Shown here piece after piece: positions 8,371-17,402 of a stretch of DNA of 64,000 bases. Position numbers and translations under genes: made by a program. Every line of letters begins with the position of its first letter. The stretch's first letter is position 1. The notes under the pieces are model-generated. The model did no database searches and was not told where the DNA came from. It saw only the letters and a list, made by a program, of their open reading frames with translations. The stretch lies in NCBI RefSeq assembly GCF_900115785.1, contig NZ_FOYS01000003.1, positions 248,001 to 312,000 of the forward strand. Reading direction: 5' to 3'. Origin of the DNA: Halogeometricum limi. GTDB taxonomy: Archaea; Halobacteriota; Halobacteria; Halobacteriales; Haloferacaceae.

Positions 8371-10341
8371 TCCGGCACGGACTCCGTAGAGACGACGCTG
8401 CGCTCGGACGGAACGTCGATGTGGCGACTGTACGCGGAGTACGGACGAGACAACGTCGCGAACGCGGTGCTCGGCGCGGTGATGACGCTTCTCTCCCGGT
8501 TCGTTGGCCTCGCGCCGCCGTTGCTCTTGGGGCTGGCTATCGACGCCGCTCTCCTGCGGACGCGCCCGTTCTCGCTCCCGTTCGTCTCCGAGGCGTCGGT
8601 CCCGACGACACCCGCCGGGTTGGTGTGGCTCACCGTCTCGCTCCTCGTGGCGGCGACGCTCGTCGGCGCGGGCGCGTCGTGGCTCCAGAACTACGGCTGG
8701 AACCAGTTCGCACAGAACATCCAGCACGCGCTCCGCGTCGACGCCTACGAACGGTTACAACTGCAAGACCGGGCGTTCTTCGACCAGTCGCGCACCGGCG
8801 AACTGCTCTCGGTGCTGAACAACGACGTGAACCAGTTGGAGTCGTTTCTGACCGACGGCGTCAGTTCGATGCTCCGTCTCGTCGCACTCGTTCTCGGCGT
8901 CGGCGTCGTGCTGGCGGCGTTGAACGTCTGGCTCGCGCTCGTCACGATGGCCGCCGTCCCCGTGCTGGCCGTCTTCACGCTGCTTTTCGTCCGTCGCGTC
9001 CAGCCGAAGTACGCGCGGATGCGACGGCGGGTCGGCGAACTGAACGCCCGACTGGAGAACAACGTCGGCGGCATCGAGGTCATCAAGACCGAACACGCGG
9101 AGTCGTACGAAGTCGGCCGCGTCCGCGAGGCGTCGCGCGCGTACTACGACGCCAACTGGGACGCCATCCGCACCCGCATCACGTTCTTCCCCGGCCTCGC
9201 CGTCATCTCGGGGCTGAGCTTCGCCGCGACGTTCGCCGTCGGCGCGTTCTGGGTGCTGAACGGTCCGCCGACGCCGCTCTCGGGGACGCTCTCGCCCGGC
9301 GAATTCGTCACGTTCATGCTGTACACGCAGCAGTTCATCTGGCCGCTCGCGCAGTTCGGGCAGATAGTGAACAACTACCAGCGGGCGAAAGCCTCCAGCG
9401 AGCGCGTCTACGGGGTGCTCCGGTCGGAACGAACCGTCACCGAACGACCGGACGCGCTGACGCTCTCGGAGGTGGCCGGTCGCGTCGACTACGAGGACGT
9501 CACGTTCGGCTACGATGGCGGCGAGGACGCCGGCGCCGACGTCGGCACCGAGTGGCACGACGCCACCGACGGCCGGACTCGCTCGCCGGCGGTGCTCCGC
9601 GACGTGTCGTTCTCGGCCGCGCCCGGCCACACTGTCGGCGTCGTCGGGCCGACGGGGAGCGGGAAGTCGACGCTCGTGAAACTGCTCGTCCGCCTCTACG
9701 ACCCCGACGAGGGGACGGTTCGGCTCGACGGTCACGACGTCCGGGACCTGTCGCTCTCGGACCTCAGACGGGCCGTCGGCTACGTCTCCCAAGAGCCGTT
9801 CCTGTTCTACGGCACCGTCCGCGAGAACGTCGCCTACGGGACGTTCGACGCGACGGACGAGGACGTCGAGACGGCCGCGCGCCGCGCCGCCGCCCACGAG
9901 TTCATCGAGAACCTCCCCGACGGCTACGACACGCTCGTCGGCGAACGCGGCGTGAAACTCTCGGGCGGCCAGCGCCAGCGTATCGCCCTCGCGCGGACGT
10001 TCCTGAAAGACCCCGACGTCTTGGTCTTGGACGAGGCGACGAGCCACGTCGACACCGAGACGGAGGCCATCATCCGCCGGAGTCTCGACCGGTTCGCCGC
10101 CGACCGGACGACGGTCGCCATCGCACACCGACTGTCGACGGTGAAAGACGCGGACGAGATTCTCGTGCTCGACGGGGGTCGAATCGTCGAACGCGGGACG
10201 CACGAGGAACTCCTCGTCGAGGACGGACTGTACGCCAACCTCTGGCGGGTGCAAGCGGGCGACATCGACGACCTCCCGGAGTCGTTCTTCGAGGAGGCTA
10301 TCGCCCGACGGGCGACCGTCGAGAGCGACAGGAGCGAGTGA
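8371..10341 (+). CDS. ABC transporter, fused permease and ATPase (exporter type)
   Basis: A half-size ABC exporter of 656 residues in the cytoplasmic membrane. The N-terminal half has six membrane helices. The ATPase half has Walker A GPTGSGKST, Q-loop VSQEPF, signature LSGGQRQR, Walker B VLVLDEATS and switch IAHRLS, so it should be active. A 25-residue acidic insert (about 390-415) separates the first nucleotide-binding strands from Walker A, a haloarchaeal feature. The start is GTG 8371 (MSGTDS...); GTG at 8356 is an alternative. It should act as a homodimer; the exported substrate is unknown. Confidence 0.93.
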   Translation, partial: SGTDSVETTLRSDGTSMWRLYAEYGRDNVANAVLGAVMTLLSRFVGLAPPLLLGLAIDAALLRTRPFSLPFVSEASVPTTPAGLVWLTVSLLVAATLVGAGASWLQNYGWNQFAQNIQHALRVDAYERLQLQDRAFFDQSRTGELLSVLNNDVNQLESFLTDGVSSMLRLVALVLGVGVVLAALNVWLALVTMAAVPVLAVFTLLFVRRVQPKYARMRRRVGELNARLENNVGGIEVIKTEHAESYEVGRVREASRAYYDANWDAIRTRITFFPGLAVISGLSFAATFAVGAFWVLNGPPTPLSGTLSPGEFVTFMLYTQQFIWPLAQFGQIVNNYQRAKASSERVYGVLRSERTVTERPDALTLSEVAGRVDYEDVTFGYDGGEDAGADVGTEWHDATDGRTRSPAVLRDVSFSAAPGHTVGVVGPTGSGKSTLVKLLVRLYDPDEGTVRLDGHDVRDLSLSDLRRAVGYVSQEPFLFYGTVRENVAYGTFDATDEDVETAARRAAAHEFIENLPDGYDTLVGERGVKLSGGQRQRIALARTFLKDPDVLVLDEATSHVDTETEAIIRRSLDRFAADRTTVAIAHRLSTVKDADEILVLDGGRIVERGTHEELLVEDGLYANLWRVQAGDIDDLPESFFEEAIARRATVESDRSE

Positions 10342-10377
10342 CGGGGGTTTCGAGGGGACCCCGCACCGACGACACCC

Positions 10378-11193
10378 TCAGATGACGAACGTTCCCTCGG
10401 GGAGCAACTCGCGTGCGGTCCGCGCCGCCTCCGGCCCCGACGGGACGAGCGTCGGTTCGGTCGGCGTCTCGTCGAATCGGTCCGTGTCGGGTTCGACGCG
10501 TTCGAGCATCGAGGAGAACACCGTCTCCTGTCGCCCACCGCCGGAGACGATACCGCCCGTCTTTCGCTCCTCGAACGGCACCTCGCCCGGGTCGGGGAAC
10601 TCTTCGCGGATGACGTCGGCCTTCGCTCCGATGAGTTTCGCCGCCTCCTTCTGCGTGTAGAGGCTCTCCTCGGCGTACGTCTCGGCGTGCTCTGGTTCCA
10701 GTTTCTCGGTGAGGTGCTCCGGCGATTCGTACAGCACCGACTCCGCCGTTCGGTAGCCGCTGGCGAACCGCACGTTCACCGTGAAACAGTCCGGGTAGCG
10801 GAGGATTATCGGGAAGAACAGCATCTCGGAGACGGTGAACCGCTGTTGCATCCGCCAGAGCGCGTCGAGGTAGTACGCCGAGATGGCCGCCGCCGCGTCG
10901 TCTCTGTCTCCTCGGGCGTACGCTATCGCGGCCGCCTCGTAGTCCTCGCCCGCGACGCTCCGCATCCGACTCCGGTAGCTCTTCTCTATCCCTTCGAGTT
11001 GCCGTTCGTACGCCTCCAGCAGCGTGACGTCCGGGTCGGCGAGCATCTTCGCCTTCCGTTCTTGGGCGTCGGCGACCCGCATCATGTTCTCGTGAAACGC
11101 TCGCTCGGCGTCCTCGTCGGGCAGTGGCGTCACCACCGCCCGCCCGTAGAGCACGTCCGGCACCCCGCTGACTCGTTCTCCCTGCTCCCTCAT
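10378..11193 (-). CDS. unrecognised soluble protein
   Basis: A 271-residue acidic, soluble, largely helical protein. I do not recognise the family. Visible parts are a helical stretch with KAKML and EKSYRSRMRS (about 50-80), a more hydrophobic core FTVSEMLFFPIILRYPDCF (about 138-156), and a proline-rich C-terminal third. There is no signal peptide or catalytic motif. A perfect 20-bp inverted repeat lies 8 nt before its ATG and could be its operator. Confidence 0.72.
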   Translation of the reverse strand: MREQGERVSGVPDVLYGRAVVTPLPDEDAERAFHENMMRVADAQERKAKMLADPDVTLLEAYERQLEGIEKSYRSRMRSVAGEDYEAAAIAYARGDRDDAAAAISAYYLDALWRMQQRFTVSEMLFFPIILRYPDCFTVNVRFASGYRTAESVLYESPEHLTEKLEPEHAETYAEESLYTQKEAAKLIGAKADVIREEFPDPGEVPFEERKTGGIVSGGGRQETVFSSMLERVEPDTDRFDETPTEPTLVPSGPEAARTARELLPEGTFVI

Positions 11194-11201
11194 TGGGACG
11201 C

Positions 11202-11221
11202 TACTCCGTCTGGACGGAGTA
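11202..11221. promoter_or_regulatory. 20-bp perfect inverted repeat, operator or terminator
   Basis: TACTCCGTC-TG-GACGGAGTA is a perfect palindrome with 9-bp arms and a 2-nt centre. It sits between the end of the sugar isomerase-like gene (11242) and the start of the 271-residue gene (11193), both on the minus strand. The short centre suits a dimeric regulator site better than an RNA hairpin, but a terminator is possible. Confidence 0.55.
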
Positions 11222-11241
11222 TTAAGCTCTCGGAAGTGTCA

Positions 11242-12009
11242 TTACCCAACATTTTCTCGACGCTCGACCGCACGGCGGACGTTCGCCTCCGCCTCTCGGA
11301 GAGCGTCGACCGCTCGGTCTTCGGGCAGTTCGTACTCGACGACGAGGGGAACGGCCGCGTCGGCGTGTTCTTCGAACAGTCCGAGGAGACGGGAGAGGTC
11401 CAGTCGACCCGCTCCGGGGAGGTCCTCCAGTTCCGCGTCGGAGGTGTCCTTTAGGTGGACGGCGACGATGTCGTCGCCGAATTCGCGAATCACGCTCTCC
11501 GGGGCGACGTCTTCGACCAGGAAGTGGCCGGTGTCGACGCAGACGCCAAGTCGGGGGTGGTCGTGGGCGTCCAAGACGTCGCGGACGTCGGCGAGCGACG
11601 AGAAGACGGCCGAGAGGTCGTCGTGGTGGACCGACGAGTAGTTGTGGACGGCGACGTCGACGCCGAACGCCTCGGCGGCGGCGACGAGTGCGTCGGTGAC
11701 GTCGTCGCGCGTGGGCGGGTAGTTGACGGAGACGTACGACGCGCCGAGGCGGTCGGCGAAGGCGACGTGGCGGCGGGCCTCCTCCGGTTCTGCCACGTCG
11801 ACGACGCCGTATCCGCAGACGGAGACACCCGCCGCCTCGAACGCCCGTTCGGCCGCGGCGACGGTCGCTTCGTCGTCGTCCGGCGAGAGGTGTCGGCTCC
11901 ACAGTTCGAGCGTGTCGAAACCGGTGTCTTCGAGGTCGGACACCAGTTCGGGGAGCGTCCGATGCCGGAAGACGACGCTCTGCACGCCGAGCGTGGGACT
12001 CGCGGTCAT
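11242..12009 (-). CDS. sugar phosphate isomerase/epimerase family protein (xylose isomerase-like TIM barrel)
   Basis: A 255-residue AP-endonuclease-2-type TIM barrel. Metal-binding positions are recognisable: VDTGHF (Asp/His), VAVHLKD (His) and a late VVEYEL (Glu); the early metal ligand is less clear. Family members isomerise or epimerise sugars, inositol derivatives or hydroxypyruvate; the substrate is not evident. Length is normal. Its end lies 48 nt before the start of the next minus-strand gene, with a palindrome between. Confidence 0.87.
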   Translation of the reverse strand: MTASPTLGVQSVVFRHRTLPELVSDLEDTGFDTLELWSRHLSPDDDEATVAAAERAFEAAGVSVCGYGVVDVAEPEEARRHVAFADRLGASYVSVNYPPTRDDVTDALVAAAEAFGVDVAVHNYSSVHHDDLSAVFSSLADVRDVLDAHDHPRLGVCVDTGHFLVEDVAPESVIREFGDDIVAVHLKDTSDAELEDLPGAGRLDLSRLLGLFEEHADAAVPLVVEYELPEDRAVDALREAEANVRRAVERRENVG

Positions 12010-12100
12010 GGCTGCACTCGCGGCCGACGGGCGGAAAAGTGTTCCGTGGAGGGTCGTCCGTCGGCGTACCGTTGATTTAGTTCGGCACCCTCACACGAGT

Positions 12101-13756
12101 ATGGCACGAACCCGCAGGTTCGACGCGTTCCGCCCGACGAAGCCCGAACTGGCGGTGTTCGTCTCCGGCGTCGCCAGCATGGGGCTGGAGATTCTCGCCG
12201 GGCGGATGGTCGCACCGCAGTTCGGGAGCAGCATCTACACGTGGGGGAGCATCATCGGCGTCTTCCTCGCGGCGCTCAGTTACGGCTACTACCGGGGCGG
12301 CAAACTGGCGGCGACGCGGGCGACGAACGAGCGGATGGCGCGCGTCTTCCTCCTCACGGCGGCGTACGTCGCCGGTCTCATCTTCCTCGGTGACCTCCTG
12401 CTTCGGTCGTCGTCGGGGTTTCCGCTGCCCAGTCGGTTCGCGTCGCTCCCGGCCATCACCGTCCTGTTCGGCCCGCCGACGTACCTCCTCGGCTACGTCA
12501 GTCCGTACGCCGCCGAACTCTCGGCGAAGGAGGGCCTCGGCGAGGCGTCGGGACACGTCTACGCGCTCGGAACCGTCGGCAGCATCGTCGGCGCGTTCGC
12601 CACGACGTTCCTCCTCATCCCCTCCCTGGGCGTCGAACAGATAGCGCTCCTCTTCGGCGTCCTCTCCGTCGCGACGGCCGTCGTCCTCTCGTGGCCGCGC
12701 CTCACGCGGGACGACGCGGTGGCGAACGGGTTCGTCGCGCTCCTCCTCGTCGTCGCGGCGGCCACCGGTGCCGTCGGCCTCTCCGTCGAAGGGCGCGTCG
12801 TCTACGAGACGCAGACGCCGTACCAACAGCTCAGGGTCGTCGACTTGGGCGACACCCGCACGCTCTATCTCGACGGCCAGCGTCACAGCGCGATGGACCT
12901 GTCGGACCCGGACCGCCACGTCTTCGACTACACGCGCTACTTTCATCTCCCCCTCCTCGTGACCGACGACGTGGACCGGGTGCTGTTCGTCGGCGGCGGC
13001 GGTTTCACCGGGCCGAAACGGTTCGCGAGCGACTACGACGTCACCGTCGACGTGGCGGAGATAGACCCCGAGGTCATCGCGACGGCGAAGGAGTACTTCG
13101 CCGTCGAGGAGTCGGACCGACTGAACATCTACAACGTCGACGGGCGGGAGTACCTCAGAGAGACGAACCGGACGTACGACCTCATCGTCCTCGACGCCTA
13201 CCGCAAGGACAAGGTGCCGTTCGAGTTGACGACGCTGGAGTTCTTCGAACTCGCGGCGAGTCGCCTTTCCGAGGATGGCGTCCTCTTCGCGAACGTCATC
13301 TCCGCGCCGAGCGGTCCGGCCTCGCAGTTCTACAGAGCCGAGTACAAGACGCTGAACCGCGCGTTCCCGCAGGTGTACGCCTTTCCGACCGTCGGTGGAA
13401 CGGTCGTGCAGAACGTCGAAGTCGTCGCCACGAAGAACGCCACCCGTCTCACCGAAGCCGAACTGCTCGCGCGAAACGCGCGACGCGACGTCGGCATCGA
13501 CCTCGAACGCGAGATACGGAACTACCGGGACCCGCCCCGGACCGACGACGTCCCCCTCCTGCGCGACGACCGCGCGCCGGTCGACAGCCTCCTCGACCCG
13601 ATGATGGGACAGCGATACGTGCTGCAGGAGAGCGAAACGAACGACTCCACGTCGACGGCGGAACCCGCCGCGACGGCGCGACCGACGCTCGAACCGGGCG
13701 CACGTCCGGCGGTAACGGTGGCCGTCTCGGCGGCCGCGTCGACGTCGCTCGGCTAG
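12101..13756 (+). CDS. membrane-fused spermidine synthase-like protein
   Basis: A 551-residue protein. Residues about 15-225 carry seven or so membrane helices; residues 235-480 are a polyamine-synthase-type methyltransferase fold. The nucleotide loop is LFVGGGGFTGP (295-305), the acidic strand end VAEIDPEV (318-325) and the active-site region LDAYRKDKVP (364-373). The last differs from the usual DSTDP of true spermidine synthases, so aminopropyl transfer is uncertain. The C-terminal 50 residues are low complexity. It starts at the ATG 12101 and shares a CTAG with the convergent next gene. Confidence 0.85.
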   Translation: MARTRRFDAFRPTKPELAVFVSGVASMGLEILAGRMVAPQFGSSIYTWGSIIGVFLAALSYGYYRGGKLAATRATNERMARVFLLTAAYVAGLIFLGDLLLRSSSGFPLPSRFASLPAITVLFGPPTYLLGYVSPYAAELSAKEGLGEASGHVYALGTVGSIVGAFATTFLLIPSLGVEQIALLFGVLSVATAVVLSWPRLTRDDAVANGFVALLLVVAAATGAVGLSVEGRVVYETQTPYQQLRVVDLGDTRTLYLDGQRHSAMDLSDPDRHVFDYTRYFHLPLLVTDDVDRVLFVGGGGFTGPKRFASDYDVTVDVAEIDPEVIATAKEYFAVEESDRLNIYNVDGREYLRETNRTYDLIVLDAYRKDKVPFELTTLEFFELAASRLSEDGVLFANVISAPSGPASQFYRAEYKTLNRAFPQVYAFPTVGGTVVQNVEVVATKNATRLTEAELLARNARRDVGIDLEREIRNYRDPPRTDDVPLLRDDRAPVDSLLDPMMGQRYVLQESETNDSTSTAEPAATARPTLEPGARPAVTVAVSAAASTSLG

Positions 13757-14043
13757 CGGACGTTCAACTGCTTGGCCGTCTCGGCGGCGTAGTCGGCCAC
13801 CTGGTCGATGCTCGCGTCGGACTGTTCGGCGAGGACGCGCGTGAGCATCCCGAGTTGCTGGGCGGCCATCTCCTGCAGTTCGTCCTCGTCCACGTCGTTG
13901 GCGAAGTAGTACTCGTTCTGAACGTTCGGTCCGACGAGGCCGACGTACACCGACGCCGCGTCGGTGTCGCGGACGGCGTCAGCGGCCCGTTCTCGCACCT
14001 GTTCGAAGTCGGCGTCCTCGTCTCCGTCGCCTGCGTCACTCAT
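13753..14043 (-). CDS. small acidic haloarchaeal protein of unknown function
   Basis: A 96-residue acidic soluble protein made of a charged N-terminus, a short beta segment (SVYVGLVGPNVQNEYYF) and two helices (DELQEMAAQQLGMLTRVL). No known domain. Its stop codon TAG shares the CTAG at 13753-13756 with the stop of the convergent spermidine synthase-like gene. Function unknown. Confidence 0.68.
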   Translation of the reverse strand: MSDAGDGDEDADFEQVRERAADAVRDTDAASVYVGLVGPNVQNEYYFANDVDEDELQEMAAQQLGMLTRVLAEQSDASIDQVADYAAETAKQLNVR

Positions 14044-14163
14044 GGCGGTCGGTACGACCTCCGCCCGTAAAACCGTCCTGCCGCCGTCTGGACCATCCGC
14101 CGTCCGGTCCGTCTGCCGTCCGGTTCGTCTGCCGCTCGGTTCGTCTCGTCTTCGCCCCGACCG

Positions 14164-14988
14164 TTACTCGGGCGACTCGTACTCCTGATAGATGACGTGC
14201 CCGCAGGCTTTGCAGTGCGAGGCGTCCGGGTCGTGCTTGGAGAGACCGCAGTTCGGGCAGGTGACGTCGACGTGTCCGCCGGCGGTCCACGCGCGCACTA
14301 TCTTCCCCGCCTGCCACGGGACGAGGACGATGGCGGCGAGGACGGCGGCGACGGTGACCCACCGCCCGGCCTGCGTGACCGGCGTGATGTCGCCGAACCC
14401 CACCGTCGTGAGGGCGACGACCACGTAGTAGAACGCGTCGCCGAAGTTCCCTATCTGCGGGTTCGTCTGGTACTCCGCGCTGTAGAACAGGCCCGCGGAG
14501 ACGAAGAACACGACGAGGACGGTCAACAGCAGTTTGAGGGCTCTGAGCGTGCCGGCCGAGACGGTTCCGAAGAAGAACTCTTCGTCCCTCGTGAACCGGT
14601 AGAAGCGGAGGACGCGGACGACCCGGACGACCCGGAGGAAGCCGATAGTGGTGATGAACGCCGGGGCCGAGAGGAGAACGAGAACCGTCGGGAGCACAGA
14701 GAGCAGGTCGGCCACGGTGTACGGGTTGACGAACTCGGAGAGGCGGTCCGACGCTCCGTACAGTCGGAGGGCGTACTCCACGACGAAGACGAGGGCGATA
14801 CCCACCTCCACGCGCCAGAGCGTCGCTCGCATCGTCTCTGAGATGTTGTAGGTCTGCGCGACGAAGACGGCGACGAACGCGAGGTTCAACAGCAGAAGCG
14901 ACACGTCGATAATCTTCCCGACCCGCGTCTCGTGGTCCAGTAGGTAGAAGCGGACCCGTCCTCGCGCGTCGGTCGGTACTCGCGACAT
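14164..14988 (-). CDS. voltage-gated-type potassium channel with C-terminal zinc ribbon
   Basis: A 274-residue six-helix ion channel in the cytoplasmic membrane. The S4 helix has Arg at every third position (R119, R122, R125, R128, R131), a voltage-sensor pattern. The pore loop holds the K+ filter TTVGFGD (194-200). After S6 comes a zinc ribbon with CPNC (C244, C247) and CKAC (C259, C262), unusual for a channel tail. The ATG at 14988 fits an upstream TTTTAT box; GTG at 15012 would add eight residues. Confidence 0.9.
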   Translation of the reverse strand: MSRVPTDARGRVRFYLLDHETRVGKIIDVSLLLLNLAFVAVFVAQTYNISETMRATLWRVEVGIALVFVVEYALRLYGASDRLSEFVNPYTVADLLSVLPTVLVLLSAPAFITTIGFLRVVRVVRVLRFYRFTRDEEFFFGTVSAGTLRALKLLLTVLVVFFVSAGLFYSAEYQTNPQIGNFGDAFYYVVVALTTVGFGDITPVTQAGRWVTVAAVLAAIVLVPWQAGKIVRAWTAGGHVDVTCPNCGLSKHDPDASHCKACGHVIYQEYESPE

Positions 14989-15072
14989 CGGAGATATACG
15001 TCGCGTCGGCACCGAACGATAAAAGGCACTCGGCGGGTCGTCGCGGACGGATTTGCCGCCGGACCGTCGCGA

Positions 15073-15348
15073 CTACACGCCGCCCGACATCGCGTGGTTC
15101 TCTTCGTCCGCGAGGTTGTGCAGACGGTCGGTTCGTCCGCTCTCGAACTGCCGCTGACACCGGTCGACCCACGACTCCGTGAACGCGGGATGTGACCGCG
15201 TCGTCGGGTCGCTAGTCGTCGAGTGGGTCGTCGCGTCCGGTGGTGCGGTGGTCGTCGCGTCCGCCGCATCGGCGGTCCCACTCGTCGGCGCTGGTCGGTC
15301 GTCGGTCGTCTGGGGCGGTTCGGTCGAGGGTCGCGTGTTCGTGCTCAC
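15073..15348 (-). CDS. small protein with Thr/Pro-rich linker, unknown function
   Basis: A 91-residue frame from a GTG at 15346-15348 (MSTNTRPSTEPP). The first two thirds are low-complexity Thr/Pro/Asp/Ala. The last 37 residues (HPAFTESWVDRCQRQFESG...ENHAMSGGV) look like a compact conserved domain with many aromatic and charged residues. The 220 nt upstream lack another gene and contain an AT-rich TATA-like stretch near 15460. The low-complexity part makes the start uncertain; it could also begin upstream. Confidence 0.45.
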   Translation of the reverse strand: MSTNTRPSTEPPQTTDDRPAPTSGTADAADATTTAPPDATTHSTTSDPTTRSHPAFTESWVDRCQRQFESGRTDRLHNLADEENHAMSGGV

Positions 15349-15566
15349 GTCTGGATGTTGGGTGGTCGGTTGTCGGTCGAGAGACTGTGCTGGCGGGGAG
15401 GAAGCTACGTAGATACGGGTACGACCGACATGTTGGGTACCGACAACTGCGCAGCTATACATAATAAATGTTTGTGAGGTATGGTGTCGTGTCCGAGCGA
15501 AACCGCTCGGGCGACGACGTTCGTATCTGCACCGAGGCCGTGCGAGCGACGAGTCCACACCCGGCG
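15349..15566. other. intergenic region with AT-rich promoter-like stretch
   Basis: About 220 nt between the Thr/Pro-rich protein and the end of the cupin gene. The one notable element is ATAATAAATG around 15461-15470, an AT-rich island in GC-rich DNA that may hold the minus-strand promoter of the small protein. No credible gene was seen. Confidence 0.4.
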
Positions 15567-16070
15567 CTACTTCGGAAGTGGGCCCAGAATCTCCAAACGG
15601 TAGTCCTTCGCGACGGCCGTCAGCATCGCCACGTCCGGTTCGGCGGGCGGCGGCGTCTCCATCCGTTCGGCGGGGACGCCCACCTCGGCGAAGAACTCCT
15701 CTAACCCCGACGGCGCGACCTGAATCAGCATCCGGCAGTCGTCGTCGCCGACGACGCGGAATCCGTGGGGAACGTCGCGCGGGAGGAACATCGTCTCACC
15801 CGGACCCGCGTGGAGTACCTCTTCGCCGTCGTCGCCGGAGTAACACTCCATCTCGCCCTCCAGGATGTAGAACATCTCGTCGACTCCCTCGTGGACGTGG
15901 TACGGCGACTCCCATCCGGCGGGGGCGGTGTGCTCCATGAACGAGAACGCGCCGTCGGTCTGCGTCCCGTCGACTTTGACGACGACGAGTGCGCCGACGG
16001 ACCACAGCGCCTTTCCGCCGCTCTCGGTCGTAACCCCCTGACTTCCCTTGAACGCGCTGTCGTGTGACAT
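15567..16070 (-). CDS. cupin-domain protein
   Basis: A 167-residue single-domain cupin. Metal-ligand motif 1 is seen in SPYHVHEGVDEMFYILEGEM (two His, Glu) and motif 2 in PRDVPHGFRV (His). The family includes dioxygenases, isomerases and binding proteins; nothing decides the activity. The ATG at 16070 is preceded by a TATATAT stretch about 26-30 nt upstream, consistent with a leaderless mRNA. Length is usual for cytoplasmic quercetinase-like or AraC-type cupins without a DNA-binding part. Confidence 0.87.
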   Translation of the reverse strand: MSHDSAFKGSQGVTTESGGKALWSVGALVVVKVDGTQTDGAFSFMEHTAPAGWESPYHVHEGVDEMFYILEGEMECYSGDDGEEVLHAGPGETMFLPRDVPHGFRVVGDDDCRMLIQVAPSGLEEFFAEVGVPAERMETPPPAEPDVAMLTAVAKDYRLEILGPLPK

Positions 16071-16150
16071 CAACGGTATAAAACGACTGATAATGATATA
16101 TAGGCAGTAGGTCGTGTGTTAGCACCGAGTGAGCGAGCGAGGTGGACCGA

Positions 16151-17257
16151 CTAGCCGTTCTCGGTGGTGACGCCGTCGTTCGGTCCGCCGGGCGAGAGGA
16201 AGTCGAACTCGCCGGTCGGAATCGTCCCGTCGGCCCACGTCAGGCGGCCGTCCGTCTCCACGCCGAGTCCCTCGTACGGACCGAACCGTGCGGACTCGTC
16301 GTCCAGATGCGCCGCGAGGTCCGCCGCCGCCGTCGTCTCGGTGTCGGCGTACGTGTTCGCGAGGGTGAAGTGAGTCGTCTCGGCGTCGAACCGCCACGAT
16401 TTCAGTTGGCCGGTCATGGCGTCCTTCCGGAACCCGCGCGAGGAGGACCCGTCCATCGCCTCCGGATAACACGTCAGCGCGTGTGCGCCGTGGACCAGTC
16501 CGAGCATCGCCTCGACGTACGCGTTGCCGTCGGGGTAGGGCGCCTCTTCGTCGCGCTTCGTGTCGATTATCGCCTTCGCACGTGCCAGAGTGTCGTCGTC
16601 GCGTCCCGACGACACCGCCAACACGGCGTCCTCCGAGACGGCGTAGGCGTAGTAGCCGTCGTAGAGCGCGAACCCCCGGTACCGCTCGGGGTCGCCGCGC
16701 GGCGTCCGCGTCGCCGTCGTCGGCGTCTCCATCGGCGTCGCCGTTCCACTCCCCGTCGTCGCCGTCCGGGAGTCGCCGGTGCGCCGGTCTCTCCGGAGTC
16801 GTTCGTCTATCGCGTCGGGGTCGAACGACCCGAGAGCGATGGTCGCGTGAAAGCCGACTCGGAGCGTCGCGTCGACGTCGGCCACGTCGACGAGTTCGTC
16901 GCTGGGCATCGCCCGGTACGCCTCCTGCCGAAGTCGCTCGAAGGCGTTCGGGTGGAGCGCCTCCCGATAGCGGCGTATCGCCGCCAGGTCGGAGTAGCGA
17001 ACGCCGTACCCATCTCGGAGCGGTGTGCGTCGAGGGTCGGGAAGCCACTCGAACGCGGCGGTCGTTCGTTCGACTGCGTCGGCGCTTCCGCCTCGGCCGT
17101 CCGGGGACCGACTGTCCTTCGCCGCTGTTTCCGTGGTGGTTCCGGCGGGGACCGTCCCACCCGTCGAACCGCCGAGACACCCGGCGAGCGTCGCGAGAAC
17201 GCCGCCGCCGAGAGCGAGGCCGGTCTGTCGGAGGAGGGTTCGTCGTGTGCGGGGCAC
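16151..17257 (-). CDS. Tat-exported lipoprotein of unknown function
   Basis: A 368-residue secreted protein. The N-terminus has a twin-arginine signal (PRTRRTLLRQTGLALGGG) followed by a lipobox LAGC with the lipidated Cys near residue 27, the usual route for haloarchaeal lipoproteins. The mature part is rich in Asp, Thr and Arg with a low-complexity Thr/Pro linker around 170-190. No enzymatic motif or solute-binding signature was recognised. It should sit on the outer face of the cell membrane. Confidence 0.8.
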   Translation of the reverse strand: MPRTRRTLLRQTGLALGGGVLATLAGCLGGSTGGTVPAGTTTETAAKDSRSPDGRGGSADAVERTTAAFEWLPDPRRTPLRDGYGVRYSDLAAIRRYREALHPNAFERLRQEAYRAMPSDELVDVADVDATLRVGFHATIALGSFDPDAIDERLRRDRRTGDSRTATTGSGTATPMETPTTATRTPRGDPERYRGFALYDGYYAYAVSEDAVLAVSSGRDDDTLARAKAIIDTKRDEEAPYPDGNAYVEAMLGLVHGAHALTCYPEAMDGSSSRGFRKDAMTGQLKSWRFDAETTHFTLANTYADTETTAAADLAAHLDDESARFGPYEGLGVETDGRLTWADGTIPTGEFDFLSPGGPNDGVTTENG

Positions 17258-17402
17258 GGGTCGAACTCGTCAGACCGCTGTGATAAGCTTTGTCGAGTGT
17301 GGCGTCGGGTCACCTCCGACACTCACCGGAGGCTGATGCGGACCGTTCCGACCCGGCAATCGGCGATGAGATATTTGTGGGTCCTGTCCGTATCCGGCCG
17401 CT

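Noticed and set aside
11723-12100. Long N-terminal extension of the spermidine synthase-like frame
   Set aside because: The stretch before 12101 overlaps the divergent sugar isomerase gene antisense and has shadow composition, whereas ATG 12101 begins the conserved membrane domain (MARTRRFDAFRPTKPELAVF).
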